A stretch of DNA of 64,000 nt from JABAAE01 sp036336715 (GTDB lineage: Bacteria; Planctomycetota; Planctomycetia; Pirellulales; Pirellulaceae). The stretch covers positions 1-64,000 of the forward strand of contig JAYZFP010000203.1 in the NCBI GenBank assembly GCA_036336715.1, given 5' to 3'. Within the stretch, counting starts at the first letter, position 1. The number at the start of each line of letters is the position of its first letter. Of this stretch, positions 1 through 9,261 are shown piece by piece. The notes under the pieces were generated by a model. That model was not told the origin of the DNA, searched no databases, and saw only the letters and a program-made list of their open reading frames with translations. The translations under genes were made by a program, and so were the position numbers.

Positions 1-23
1 ATCGGACGTAGTTGGCGATCCAT

Positions 24-1388
24 TCAATCTTCTCCTTGTCGGGAGGGTCTTTTGATTTCATGGTGGAGACGATCGAATTCCTGACCATTCCAGGCCAACG
101 GTTCGGTCCCCTTGCTGCCAAGCAATGAGAGAACCCGTTTGGGTGCTCCAAAACTCCCATCAGAAAAATTGTCATTCAATCCACCGTTGGTGTGACCATC
201 GGTATGGCAGCTGTGGCAGCTCATCCAGCCATCATGGGAGAGCGAGGCGTCAAAAAAAAGCTGTTCCCCTTTTTCTGTCTGAGTCAGCGATCTCCCTGCC
301 CCCAGTGAAATGGTCTCGACGACTTTCCGGCTGGCGATTTCAAAGACAGAAACCGAATCATCGAAAGCATTCGCAACGTACGCGAAACGCCCCTCCGGGT
401 CGACTGCCACGTCCACCGGCCGCCTGCCCACCTTGACCCGGCGAAGCCAGAAATCGTCTTCCTTTCCAAAGGCGATTTCGTTGGTGCCGCTGATGGTCAC
501 CAGCACGGTCTGGTCGGGCGTTACTGCCAACCGCCCGGGGTCTCCAGCCGCATGGTTTTCCTTTCCCAGGGGGTGCATGTGGGAAAACCGGTAAAGCTGG
601 CTGTCCTGCCTCAGCAGCGCATCTCGTCGAAACCATCGCAGGTCATTGCTCATCAGCAGGCCCCAGTGGATATCATTGCGACTGGTATGCGCAAGTTCGT
701 TCAGCATCTGGTGGGAGACCAGAATGGTCTTTCCGTCATCCACCAGGCCGAGTCCGCGGATATTGTGCGCCGTGGTCTGGTGTACAAATTCGATGCTGTT
801 TTCTTCGCAATTCACGACCGCCAGTTTTCCACGGTAGTTACCGGCGACGATCATCTGGCTGGGTTGGTTTGAATCAGGTGAGCTGAGCAACAGCATTTCC
901 CGGGGGGCGAAATCGAAATCGATCGTGGCGACCTTCTGCAACGGCTGCCCGTGGCCCCTGCGTTTCAGGCAGGTGACTTGCCGGGACCAGAGTGAAGACA
1001 CGTAAACCTGACTTCCATTGGGTGAAGCGACCACGCAATGTGGGTACCGCGAGACCGTCATCTGTTGGACAACTTCGATTGATTGATCCCGGATCGTGAA
1101 TTCAATTAGCTGGTGCTTTTCGAAATCAACTGTCAGGAACCGGCCGGGTGCCGTTTGCACCAAGTCGCGCAGGGACCCTCCCAGGGGGAATTCCGAGACA
1201 CGATTCGACTTAAGGTCGATCATCGAGATGGACCCGGTTTTCGCGTTGGAAAGCAGCAGCCGGTTGTCGGTCGAATCCAGAATGACGGCGGTCGGTTGGC
1301 GGTAACTGCCCGGATCCCGGGCTGCTGCCGGCAGACCTCCGACTACCAGGAATCCCAGCGTCAAAAAATGGCAGAAATGAAGCGGCAT
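24..1388 (-). CDS. YVTN-type beta-propeller protein with c-type haem site; 3' end frame-disrupted
   Basis: This is an exported protein with a repeat-rich beta-propeller of the YVTN/surface-antigen kind (for example VAVDPEGRFAYVANAFDDSVSVF), followed by a CHSCH c-type haem motif and the DGHTNGGL stretch seen in di-haem peroxidase-like planctomycete proteins. I chose the internal ATG at 1388 (MPLHFCHFLTLGF...) because it begins a clean signal peptide; an ATG at 1451 would add 21 charged residues in front. The frame ends at a TGA at 24-26 after an unconvincing tail. Another frame, from about position 89 to the window edge, reads as a sensible family C-terminus (VRNSIVSTMKSKDPPDKEKI, then EWIANYVR). 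The real gene therefore probably runs off the window, with a small deletion or frameshift near 80-90. A role in periplasmic electron transfer is inferred. Confidence 0.7.
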   Translation of the reverse strand: MPLHFCHFLTLGFLVVGGLPAAARDPGSYRQPTAVILDSTDNRLLLSNAKTGSISMIDLKSNRVSEFPLGGSLRDLVQTAPGRFLTVDFEKHQLIEFTIRDQSIEVVQQMTVSRYPHCVVASPNGSQVYVSSLWSRQVTCLKRRGHGQPLQKVATIDFDFAPREMLLLSSPDSNQPSQMIVAGNYRGKLAVVNCEENSIEFVHQTTAHNIRGLGLVDDGKTILVSHQMLNELAHTSRNDIHWGLLMSNDLRWFRRDALLRQDSQLYRFSHMHPLGKENHAAGDPGRLAVTPDQTVLVTISGTNEIAFGKEDDFWLRRVKVGRRPVDVAVDPEGRFAYVANAFDDSVSVFEIASRKVVETISLGAGRSLTQTEKGEQLFFDASLSHDGWMSCHSCHTDGHTNGGLNDNFSDGSFGAPKRVLSLLGSKGTEPLAWNGQEFDRLHHEIKRPSRQGED

Positions 1389-1506
1389 GAAATCTTTCGC
1401 AAAATCAGACGCCACCCATTCTATGCGGAAACGGCACTCTGCTACAGGCAAAACGGTGGGGATTCACGCCCGAAAATGGCTGTTGAATCGCGACGATGGT
1501 CCATTC

Positions 1507-2475
1507 CTACTGGATTTCCTTGAGAATCCACTTCAGTGACGGGCTGGCAGTGGCGTTTCGGGCGCTGAGTGTCGGCCGGGCATAACGTTGCAGCTGGGAA
1601 TGGCCCGGGATTTTAAAGCGGTCTCCCTTTTGCAGAACCGGTTTGTCTTCGGGCATTCGGCCAAAGTCGTGATCTCCTCCGGCGACCTGGCAGGGGAACC
1701 AGGTTCCCTTTCCCTGCTGGTCTTCCAGGTAAAACTCAGGGTAGGTGTGCCCCGGAATCCAGACCGCGCGGGCCGGGATGCCCCGGGCCCTGCAGATGGC
1801 GATGAACAGCGAGGAAAGTTCCTCGCAGTCGCCCTGACGGCTGTCGAGGGCCGAGACCGAGGTTTTGATTTTTTCATCGAATTGGTAGCGGATGTTCTCC
1901 CGCACCCAGTCGAAAATGGCCTCGACATTTTTCCAGTCGTCGTTACCGAACTCGATCGCCTCAGCGACCTCCCGGATTCGGGGGTGGGTGGTTTCAATGA
2001 AGGGGCTGGTACCGAGGTAATTGCGTTGCGTGCGTTTCGCGGTTCTGGAAAACCTGAAACCGCTTTTGTCCTCAGGTTCGGTAATCCTCGATTTCCTGAT
2101 TTCCAGGGTAAAGGTTGCACGGGCTGTCGAACCAGGCGTCATTCGGGGAATGGTGACCACGGCGATGCGGCAACTTTTTTTGGAATCCACGAATCGGGAT
2201 GAGATCCGGCTGACGTTGGCTGTCTTGTTCTGCTCGACTACCTTGACCTGTTGTTCCGGCCAGTCTGTCGGCACCGGGAAAATGGCGGTGATCCCGCTGA
2301 CCGTACCGCTGGAGGAAATCTCGATTCCCATCTCCCACTTTTGTGTGGTTTCCTTTTCAAAGCCGATTCCGGATTCCTGCTGGGCTGCAACAGATGCTGT
2401 CAAGGCAAGTGCCAGGGCAGCAGGTAGCAGACAGACAAAAAAGCTGGCTGGCATTGTGGGAATTTGAGTCTTCAT
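1507..2475 (-). CDS. Exported transglutaminase-like protein
   Basis: This 322-residue protein has a signal peptide (hydrophobic run ending ALTASVAAQ) and a C-terminal transglutaminase-like domain. The papain-like core is visible: Cys in RQGDCEELSS, His in IPGHTYPEFYL, and a following aromatic/acidic segment (GTWFPCQVAG) where the third catalytic residue would lie. The ~150 residues before it are a beta-rich accessory region of unknown role. The start at 2475 (MKTQIP) was chosen over the upstream ATG at 2505 because it directly precedes the hydrophobic segment. It probably acts as a protease or amidase outside the cytoplasm; the substrate is unknown. It lies downstream of the PQQ-like gene on the same strand but is separated from it by an intrinsic terminator, so it likely has its own promoter in 2476-2550. 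Confidence 0.8.
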   Translation of the reverse strand: MKTQIPTMPASFFVCLLPAALALALTASVAAQQESGIGFEKETTQKWEMGIEISSSGTVSGITAIFPVPTDWPEQQVKVVEQNKTANVSRISSRFVDSKKSCRIAVVTIPRMTPGSTARATFTLEIRKSRITEPEDKSGFRFSRTAKRTQRNYLGTSPFIETTHPRIREVAEAIEFGNDDWKNVEAIFDWVRENIRYQFDEKIKTSVSALDSRQGDCEELSSLFIAICRARGIPARAVWIPGHTYPEFYLEDQQGKGTWFPCQVAGGDHDFGRMPEDKPVLQKGDRFKIPGHSQLQRYARPTLSARNATASPSLKWILKEIQ

Positions 2476-2552
2476 TTGCTTCCGGCCATGCAGGATTCTG
2501 GTCAACCAAACATCAAATTGTAGGTTGCTGTCAACGATGGCGGATCCAGACC

Positions 2553-2580
2553 AAAAAAAAGGACACGAATCATCGTGTCC
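2553..2580 (-). terminator. Rho-independent terminator
   Basis: Read on the minus strand, a perfect 8-bp stem (GGACACGA / TCGTGTCC) with a 4-base loop is followed at once by eight T residues. It lies about 90 bases past the stop of the PQQ-like/DPFGG gene and upstream of the transglutaminase gene, so it should end transcription of the former. Confidence 0.85.
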
Positions 2581-2670
2581 CGTGGGTGATTGTGTTCCCG
2601 GCGAATTGTGGTGAATTACCGGGTCGCCATGGGCGTGGGATGGAGGTGAATCGTTCCGGACCCCGGAAAG

Positions 2671-4449
2671 CTAGTTTCCGAAGGGATCGTCGTTCTTCTT
2701 GGCTCCGCCGCCGCCACCGAACGGGTCGTCACCGCCGCCGCCGAAGGGATCGTCGTTCTTTTTAGCTCCCCCGCCGCCGCCGAACGGATCGTCACCGCCG
2801 CCACCAAAGGGATCGTCATTCTTTTTGGCTCCCCCGCCGCCACCGAACGGATCGTCACCGCCGCCACCGAAGGGATCGTCATTCCCCTTGTTTCCCCCGC
2901 CGAAGGGGTCGTTGTTGTTGGCGGGACGCTGTCCTCCTGGTTGCTGCGTTTGGTTGCCTGCAGGCTTGGCTTTGCTTTCGGCAGCTACTTCCAGTTTGGT
3001 ATAGAAAACCGGTTCCACCAGGTCCACCTCGCGGAGGCATTGAATCAGTCCACTGTGCGTCCCGACCAGCAGGCGATCGGTCATTGTATTCTGATAGACG
3101 AATTCAACCGGTGTGGTGGTCAAGGAACCGGAGAAGGCTCCGGTGGCCTTTTCGAGAATAACAAGGTGATTTTGACGATTCAGGCAGTAAACCCGTTTGT
3201 TGCTGACACAGACGACTTTTTCGATGCCCTGTCGACTCCAGGTCGGAATTCCGCCGTCGATCGTGACCTGGGTCAGTTCGTGAACGTCATTGATGAAATA
3301 GACAAATTTTCCAACAGCAAAGGGGGACCTTGAAATGGGAATCCCCGTCGGCAGCTCCCATTGCATGTTCCCATTGCTCTCCTTCAGGCAGTACAGGCTG
3401 CCATCGGTAGAGGTTGCGAACAGGTAGGGTTCGAGGAACGCCGCGTTGGAGACGATTTTCTTTTTGGGTACCAGGCGAAAGGAGACTTCATTGGCATCCA
3501 GCGTGTCATAGGCCACATTCAGATCGCCCCGGTCGGACGGCCAGGCAACCACTGAATCGGAGGAGGTCGCACCCAGCAGGGAATGGCCAATGGAAACGAT
3601 GTCACCCGACGGGGCATCGCCGTCCCGAATCACAAACTGTTCCACGAAACCGTCCACCATTGGGACAAAGATACTGTTTCGGGTCATGGCAGCCCGACTT
3701 CCGGGAGCACCCCGGCATTCACGCTGCCAGACGATCCGTCCATTTTCCAGTAACCCGCAGTAAACATCCGATGCGTTGATAACAGCAAAATGATTTCGCT
3801 TGGCAACTACTGGCATGCTGGGATGGTTTCGCTTGCCGATCTGCTGGGTCCAGTGGGTTTTCCCCGTCCGACCATCGATTGACTGGATCAGCGAGGTGGA
3901 ACTCTGTGCCAGGAAAGTGATTTCCGCCAGCAACTTTTGCCGACGGGCCTCGATGCCCCGCAGTTGCGAGCCGATTTTTCCTTTTTCGAAACCCTGGGCG
4001 GACTGGTATTTTGCTTTCAATGCGGCATGCAGTTTGGCCAGGCTTTCCGGGTCCTCGACGATCCTCTCCAGCTTGGCAGTGTCGAAACCGATCGACTGGT
4101 ACCTTTTGAGTTTTGCTTCTGCTCGAGCCTTGGCACCGGCGACTCCAATCTGTCGGCCAAAACGGTCGACGTCATTTTCGTAAAATTCTTCGACGACGTC
4201 CTGGAAGGTGACCACGAACTTGACCAGTTTCCTGGTTTTGCCAAATACCTGGCTGACGCTCTGCAGGTGGCCGGTAGGTCCGACATCGACCTGGGTTCTC
4301 CACATGACTTCCATGCCCATTCGCTTGGCATCGGCGGGGCTGACTGCCAGGCGAGACAGCTGTGCCTGGACAACCTGGCAGGAGAGCAGCATGAGGACAG
4401 CGACAGGGATGCAGGGAGCTGTCAGAGATTTGATGGGAAAAATTTGCAT
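2671..4449 (-). CDS. Exported PQQ-like beta-propeller protein with C-terminal DPFGG repeats
   Basis: The 592-residue protein begins with a signal peptide (MLLSCQVVQAQ). After a helical, charged segment (about residues 60-190) comes a PQQ-like propeller with typical blade motifs (SIDGRTGKTHW, TDGSLYCLKESNGNMQWELP). The last ~75 residues are low complexity: three tandem 21-residue units built from NDDPFGGGG and DDPFGGGGGAKK, ending NDDPFGN. Asp/Pro/Phe/Gly-rich tails of this kind recur in exported planctomycete proteins; their role is unknown, though the Asp-rich repeats might bind calcium or mediate surface interactions (inference). No enzymatic residues are recognised. It is divergently arranged with the large gene at 4739. 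Confidence 0.8.
   Translation of the reverse strand: MQIFPIKSLTAPCIPVAVLMLLSCQVVQAQLSRLAVSPADAKRMGMEVMWRTQVDVGPTGHLQSVSQVFGKTRKLVKFVVTFQDVVEEFYENDVDRFGRQIGVAGAKARAEAKLKRYQSIGFDTAKLERIVEDPESLAKLHAALKAKYQSAQGFEKGKIGSQLRGIEARRQKLLAEITFLAQSSTSLIQSIDGRTGKTHWTQQIGKRNHPSMPVVAKRNHFAVINASDVYCGLLENGRIVWQRECRGAPGSRAAMTRNSIFVPMVDGFVEQFVIRDGDAPSGDIVSIGHSLLGATSSDSVVAWPSDRGDLNVAYDTLDANEVSFRLVPKKKIVSNAAFLEPYLFATSTDGSLYCLKESNGNMQWELPTGIPISRSPFAVGKFVYFINDVHELTQVTIDGGIPTWSRQGIEKVVCVSNKRVYCLNRQNHLVILEKATGAFSGSLTTTPVEFVYQNTMTDRLLVGTHSGLIQCLREVDLVEPVFYTKLEVAAESKAKPAGNQTQQPGGQRPANNNDPFGGGNKGNDDPFGGGGDDPFGGGGGAKKNDDPFGGGGDDPFGGGGGAKKNDDPFGGGGDDPFGGGGGAKKNDDPFGN
2683..2871. repeat. Three 63-bp in-frame tandem repeats encoding DDPFGGGG units
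   Basis: Three consecutive 63-bp units begin at 2683, 2746 and 2809, and a partial fourth begins at 2872. They are nearly identical at the DNA level, with a few third-position changes (for example gtcgtt versus gtcatt). They encode the Gly/Asp-rich tail of the PQQ-like protein. Confidence 0.9.
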
Positions 4450-4738
4450 CGACTCGCAGACGATCTAAGGGGGAAAAGGACCAAATGTTCGCAAGGAAGC
4501 TTACTTTTTTATACTAACCCAACCATTGGTTTTTTTCATTGAATTTTGCCTCTTTCAACTCCAAAAGCCGTTTTTTTGCAACCGCTGGACCGATATCACG
4601 TCTCCACCTAGGATAAGCGGTTCGGATTTGAGAGATTGAATCCGTTGATACAGGGTGTCCCCCTTGGAGGAATTGTGCGAAATGTCACGATTTCTTCGGT
4701 TTTAACAGCGATCGACCGCCGTGGAGGTGTCCTCAAGA
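4450..4738. promoter_or_regulatory. Divergent intergenic region between PQQ-like gene and 1359-aa gene
   Basis: No gene is seen in these 289 bases. The part nearest the minus-strand gene is AT-rich (a run of Ts and TATACT at 4510-4515; on the minus strand TATAAA). This is a plausible place for divergent promoters, but no convincing -35/-10 pair could be assigned. A GGAGG at 4723-4727 is a likely ribosome-binding site for an ATG at 4739. Confidence 0.35.
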
Positions 4739-7700
4739 ATGTGCCGGAATGTACCTGACGATCAGGATACAGTTGCGCATATCCTTGGCTATCTGAATTT
4801 TTCATCCGGTGCGGAGGATTCCCGTTTCATTGCCGCGATGAGCAGTTATTTCACCGAGCTGACGTTGGGGAGGGACCCCACCCCAGGGAGCGATTCGGTG
4901 ACCGCTGCAGAGGTGGCCGGCCAGCCGCCCGGAGGGCAGGACGGAGCGGTTGACGGATCGCTTGATGGGGGATCGGTCCCTGAGAATGCGGACCGCCAGA
5001 TGATTGGGGGAAGGACCACCGAACAGGGAACCGCGGGGTGGCAGGTCGTGCTGGAATCGCTGAGCGGGGAGCTCGCCCAGGCGCGGCAGCAGAATCCTGC
5101 CTTTCTGGAAACTACCCAGGCGGAAACCCTTCTCGGTTTCCTGGAGGATTTCATTCCGGAATATCTCTCCTGCCACAACCTCCTGTTGAGTCACCACTCG
5201 CCAGACGATGTCTTCACCGGGTTTTTTTTGGCTCGCCTGATGGAGACAACGTTGACCTGCTATGCCCGTAATGAAGGGCGACTGAATTTTCAGCTGGTGC
5301 GGTCCGACTTTGACGACTACATCGGCTTTCGACCGGTTGCCGTGCTTGAGTCACGGAAACTGGAACCCTATTCACAAGAATTTACCCGCCCCATTCCGAT
5401 CTACATTCGCGGTGTCGGTTCGGCTAATGGTCGTTACCAACCATTTGTTGACTATGCCATCAAGATGATTTCCGAGGCGCCCAAGGAAGTCTTCTTTGCG
5501 GCCCAGTTCGACCTGGAATCGCTGGATGAAATCGCCATCGATCCGCGGGCTTACGATTTTGAGCACCCGGTTAACAAGCGGCCCAATTACCATTTTGGAC
5601 AATGGGATCCTCACAAGCTGGACCTCTCGGGATATTTTCGCCGCTTCGTTGTGCAGCAGGTCACGCTGGATGCTTTGGCCAGTCGATGCGAGGTCGATGA
5701 AGTCCTGAAACCGGAAATGATCCACGAGGCAGGAGCTGTCCTGGCCGGGACGATCCTGATGGCGGCTTCGATTTGTGGTCGCAGTCCGGACAGCTTTGAT
5801 TCCAACACCTCCATTGCCCAACTGCTTCCCCGGATTGCCCGGATGCGAGACCAGTTCTACCAATGGCTGTTGTCCACGATCGGGGGTAAGCATGGCCAGA
5901 GACTGCTGGAAGAGTCGGGGGAACGGCGTCAGCCTTTTGGCGGTGCGCGTCAGCATCTCAACGGCGAACTGGCCAACCTGCGGGAAACCCAGCTGGAAAC
6001 GGTCCGCCTCGCCGGCATCTATGCCCGCATGGGGTACTCGGTGGCCGCGATGGAACAGTCCACTCGGGTCCAGGTGGCCTCGGCCAGGATTCGAACACAG
6101 GTGGAATGCTGTTTGACAGATGCAGAGCAGCTGATCCGTCAGGCCGACTATGAAAACGCCTACCTGAGGCTGCTGGATGTCTTTGATTTGTTGAAACAGG
6201 GGATCGGCTGCGGGGCGCTGATCGACCCCTGGAACATCCTTGGCTTTGACGCGCAGTTCAGCCTTTTTCCGGCAATGGAAAATACGGTGCAGGATGAACG
6301 CGCTCACTACCTGGTGGAAATCATTACCCACCTGTTTGCCGCCTATTCAACCCTCTGGAGCCATGCAGCCGCCCAGGACGATGAGCAACTTTGTTTCAGG
6401 ATCCGGGAAAGCTTCGAGCAGGTGACCGAATGGTGGCATCCTTTTGCAGCGCACGAAGTAGGAAATGTTGATGCTCCCAACGGCAAGGAAATGCTGAAAG
6501 CGGCTGAACAGGTGGCAACCGCGATGAACCTCTGGCACAAGATGGGTTCGGAAGCGGGGAATGTCGCATTCTGGGCCGAACACGCAAACCTGTTCGGAAA
6601 GCCAAGGGCCTATGAGCTGATTATCAATGCACTGCTGGAAAAGGACGACCTTGCGACCTCGATGGCGCTGATCATGCACTGGCTCAGCCAGGCGGAGACG
6701 GTCGGGCTCGAATCTTCCGATTCCTCGTTTCATTTCGTGGTGGAACAGTGGGCTTACCGGATTGGCTTGAAAGCCCTCGACGAATATCGTTCCGGCAGGC
6801 ATGAAGCCGCTACTGCCACCTTGCAGCTGATCCGCAAATTCATGGATTTCCTTGAAGTCAATGCAGAGTCCTACTGGAAGGTTCCCGGGTTTTCTCTCGG
6901 TAAAAAAATGGCTGGGGAAACCGATGTTGTGATCGAGGACGAGCCGGATGAGATCTACGGGGCGGCTTACGAGGACGTGGTTTACCGTGACAGTACCGAC
7001 GACGGTTTTGACGGGCCGGTTTTCGAAACCGACGACGGCAGGGTGGACGGACTGGAATTGGAATCGCGTCGCATCGAGGATCGCCTCCGCTTTCATGAAA
7101 CCGTGGCGAGGATCTGGGAAACCGTTGCCCCGGTATTTGCTGAATGCTCGCTCCGGAAAGAGGAGGACCCCTCCAACGAATTCGGTAACAGTATCAGTCA
7201 GTGGGCCAGGACGGCTCATGAAAAAGTTGGTCTCCTGCACGAGCTGCTGTTTTCCGTCGAGACGCTGAAGCCCGCTACCGGTGTGGGGGACCAGGAGTCG
7301 ATGATGGAATACGACCGCCAGCGGTTTATCCAGGAGGGTCTGCTGGATCGGATCATCCTGGTGACCGTGGAAACCCGCCTTGCGATGCGGATGCTCAACG
7401 GGGCTGCGGTCGTTATTTCCGGTTCCACCGATACGCCGGGGCTGGAAGCGGCCGAGGTATTGATGGCCGACGTATTCGCCGCCATTTTCCATAATCGCCG
7501 CGACCAGTTGCTGGACCAGGTGACGCTGTTGGTGGAACACCTCAAGACCCAGCCGTTGCTGTATGTCCCCATCTCCCGCAACGGGGCTCCCTCGCGAATA
7601 GAACTGGTCAAGAGTCGCCAGCTATTCATTCGCAAATTGCTGGAAATCCTTCCCCGGTTCGGTTTGATCGAGCAGACCTTCCAGTTACTCAATGCAGCCC

Positions 7701-8818
7701 GGGCCATGGAGCGCGCCCACCCGGTAGGAAACGGCGCGGTTACCGAATTCGATGACCTGTTTGAAATTGGATTTCGGGCGGTGGTGGATTGCCTGATCAA
7801 TGCGGCCGAAAAGGACCAATCGACAGCCGACCGGCGTCAGCTCCTTTTTCGCTGGATGGAACGGTTCACTGAATCCAGCCTGATCATCTGGTTGAAACAC
7901 AGTCGCACGCTCCGCCTCAGTATTCTGGAAAAAGTCCACAACAAGGGACCCTGGAAGGAGCTGGTGAGGTTTATCAAGGATTACGGGGGGGATATTTTTA
8001 CCCAACGGTTCCTGAATTTCGCCAACATCCGTGGCATCCTGCACCAGGGAATCGAAAACTGGCTCACCGTTTCCATGGAAAACGGGCAATACGACTGGAA
8101 GCTTTTCGAGGATCTGGGAGAAGGGATCTCGATGAGCGAGGCGACCGGACACCTGTCGCTGATCCTCGAGGCGATGCTGGAGAATCACCTTGAGTACCAG
8201 GATTACAACAGCACCACCACGCAGTCCGATCAGGGGGACATGCTGTACATGCTGATCGATTTCCTGCGACTCAAGGTTGGCTACGACCGAATTTCATGGC
8301 ACCTGCGTCCCGTTTTCTGGGCACACGAAAACCTGGTAAACGCGGGTAAGGACCAGGTCGCCAAACGCTGGAGGCGTTCCCTGATCGACCGTATTCACAA
8401 GAGAGCTTCCCGTTTTGTCAGATACCTTGAGCGGTTGCAGCGTCGTTATGCCATGCGAATGCCCAGCGTGGCCAACCGGATTCGGGAAAAATTTGTCAAG
8501 CCGATGCAAATTGACCGGATGAAGGCAATGGTGCTCCCTGCAATTGACCCCGACAATCCTGAAGCGGAACGCTGTTTTGAGATGTTGCAGCACGATGCCA
8601 GTCAACTGATTCGAAACCCGGAAGGATCCGGGATCAAGGTTCCTGCCTGGCTGGCAGCCATCGAAGACACCGTAGCAGACGCCCTTGACAAGTCGGTCAA
8701 CGATCGCAAACTCCTGGAAATGTTTGCCCCGGTGCATGACCTTCCCCGGGAGGAGGTGCGGGAACAGTTGAACGTTATTTCCGAGATTTCCAACCGAAAA
8801 AAACGCCCGGAAGGCTGA
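4739..8818 (+). CDS. Very large cytoplasmic protein of unknown function
   Basis: This ~1359-residue protein is not one I recognise. It has no signal peptide and no membrane segment. Predicted from composition, it is almost entirely alpha-helical, with an acidic Gly/Asp-rich linker around residues 45-85, a central helical-repeat-like part, an acidic patch (VIEDEPDEIYGAAYEDVVYRD), and a basic C-terminal part (RASRFVRYLERLQRRYAMRM). No nucleotide-binding loop, haem motif or catalytic signature was found. The ATG at 4739 is preferred because GGAGG lies 11 bases upstream; a GTG at 4721 would add six residues. Its TGA overlaps the ATG of the next gene by one base (TGATG), so the two products are probably made in a fixed ratio and may form a complex. 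Confidence 0.75.
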   Translation: MCRNVPDDQDTVAHILGYLNFSSGAEDSRFIAAMSSYFTELTLGRDPTPGSDSVTAAEVAGQPPGGQDGAVDGSLDGGSVPENADRQMIGGRTTEQGTAGWQVVLESLSGELAQARQQNPAFLETTQAETLLGFLEDFIPEYLSCHNLLLSHHSPDDVFTGFFLARLMETTLTCYARNEGRLNFQLVRSDFDDYIGFRPVAVLESRKLEPYSQEFTRPIPIYIRGVGSANGRYQPFVDYAIKMISEAPKEVFFAAQFDLESLDEIAIDPRAYDFEHPVNKRPNYHFGQWDPHKLDLSGYFRRFVVQQVTLDALASRCEVDEVLKPEMIHEAGAVLAGTILMAASICGRSPDSFDSNTSIAQLLPRIARMRDQFYQWLLSTIGGKHGQRLLEESGERRQPFGGARQHLNGELANLRETQLETVRLAGIYARMGYSVAAMEQSTRVQVASARIRTQVECCLTDAEQLIRQADYENAYLRLLDVFDLLKQGIGCGALIDPWNILGFDAQFSLFPAMENTVQDERAHYLVEIITHLFAAYSTLWSHAAAQDDEQLCFRIRESFEQVTEWWHPFAAHEVGNVDAPNGKEMLKAAEQVATAMNLWHKMGSEAGNVAFWAEHANLFGKPRAYELIINALLEKDDLATSMALIMHWLSQAETVGLESSDSSFHFVVEQWAYRIGLKALDEYRSGRHEAATATLQLIRKFMDFLEVNAESYWKVPGFSLGKKMAGETDVVIEDEPDEIYGAAYEDVVYRDSTDDGFDGPVFETDDGRVDGLELESRRIEDRLRFHETVARIWETVAPVFAECSLRKEEDPSNEFGNSISQWARTAHEKVGLLHELLFSVETLKPATGVGDQESMMEYDRQRFIQEGLLDRIILVTVETRLAMRMLNGAAVVISGSTDTPGLEAAEVLMADVFAAIFHNRRDQLLDQVTLLVEHLKTQPLLYVPISRNGAPSRIELVKSRQLFIRKLLEILPRFGLIEQTFQLLNAARAMERAHPVGNGAVTEFDDLFEIGFRAVVDCLINAAEKDQSTADRRQLLFRWMERFTESSLIIWLKHSRTLRLSILEKVHNKGPWKELVRFIKDYGGDIFTQRFLNFANIRGILHQGIENWLTVSMENGQYDWKLFEDLGEGISMSEATGHLSLILEAMLENHLEYQDYNSTTTQSDQGDMLYMLIDFLRLKVGYDRISWHLRPVFWAHENLVNAGKDQVAKRWRRSLIDRIHKRASRFVRYLERLQRRYAMRMPSVANRIREKFVKPMQIDRMKAMVLPAIDPDNPEAERCFEMLQHDASQLIRNPEGSGIKVPAWLAAIEDTVADALDKSVNDRKLLEMFAPVHDLPREEVREQLNVISEISNRKKRPEG

Positions 8819-9165
8819 TGAGCGACGAAGAAAAAATGTACCGAATCGACGAGCTTTGCTCGCACGTCTGGATGGTGCGCACCTTTTTGAAACATTCCGA
8901 AGAAGCAGAAGAGGACGAGGAACTGTGCGAGGTGCACCGGGACCTTTATGACTTCATGTTGGCACTCGGTCCGGCGATCGAGGAAAAAAACGGGGCCCTG
9001 TACCTGAAAATGGCCAAAAAGAAACTCAAACGACTGAAACGGGCCCGGGACCTGTTCCGGGAGATCCAGCCTGAAATCTCGGAACACATGAATTTCAGGA
9101 TGGCTGCTGCTTCGCTCGAATTGGCCGTCGGGAAAATTGAGTCCCTGCTGGTCCAGGCGGAATAG
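8818..9165 (+). CDS. Small acidic helical protein, translationally coupled to the large upstream gene
   Basis: The 115-residue protein is highly charged and helical, with an acidic N-terminal third (KHSEEAEEDEELCEVHRD) and a basic middle (KKKLKRLKRARDLFRE). It matches no family I know. Its start codon shares one base with the stop of the 1359-residue gene, which indicates termination-reinitiation coupling and suggests a partner role such as a small subunit or adaptor. It has no signal peptide. It is followed by a short 13-bp tandem repeat and then the convergent magnesium transporter gene. Confidence 0.7.
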   Translation: MSDEEKMYRIDELCSHVWMVRTFLKHSEEAEEDEELCEVHRDLYDFMLALGPAIEEKNGALYLKMAKKKLKRLKRARDLFREIQPEISEHMNFRMAAASLELAVGKIESLLVQAE

Positions 9166-9178
9166 CCAAGCGGCTTCC

Positions 9179-9217
9179 GGTGGATCGTCTTGGTGGATCG
9201 TCTCGGTGGATCGTCTC
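9179..9217. repeat. Three tandem 13-bp repeats (GGTGGATCGTCTC)
   Basis: Units at 9179-9191, 9192-9204 and 9205-9217 differ by one base in total. They lie in the 96-base gap between two convergent genes. No hairpin or T-tract is formed, so they do not look like a terminator. Confidence 0.85.
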
Positions 9218-9261
9218 GGGGAGCTGATCGGGAGAGTCGGGCCTGTCCGGATAATTGGTCG

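Noticed and set aside
2699..3004. Plus-strand Pro-rich open frame (PPPPPNGSSPPPP)
   Set aside because: It is the antisense shadow of the DPFGG repeat region.
4802..5197. Minus-strand open frames inside the 1359-residue gene
   Set aside because: Long shadow frames are expected opposite GC-rich coding sequence; none shows motifs or a start with a ribosome-binding site.
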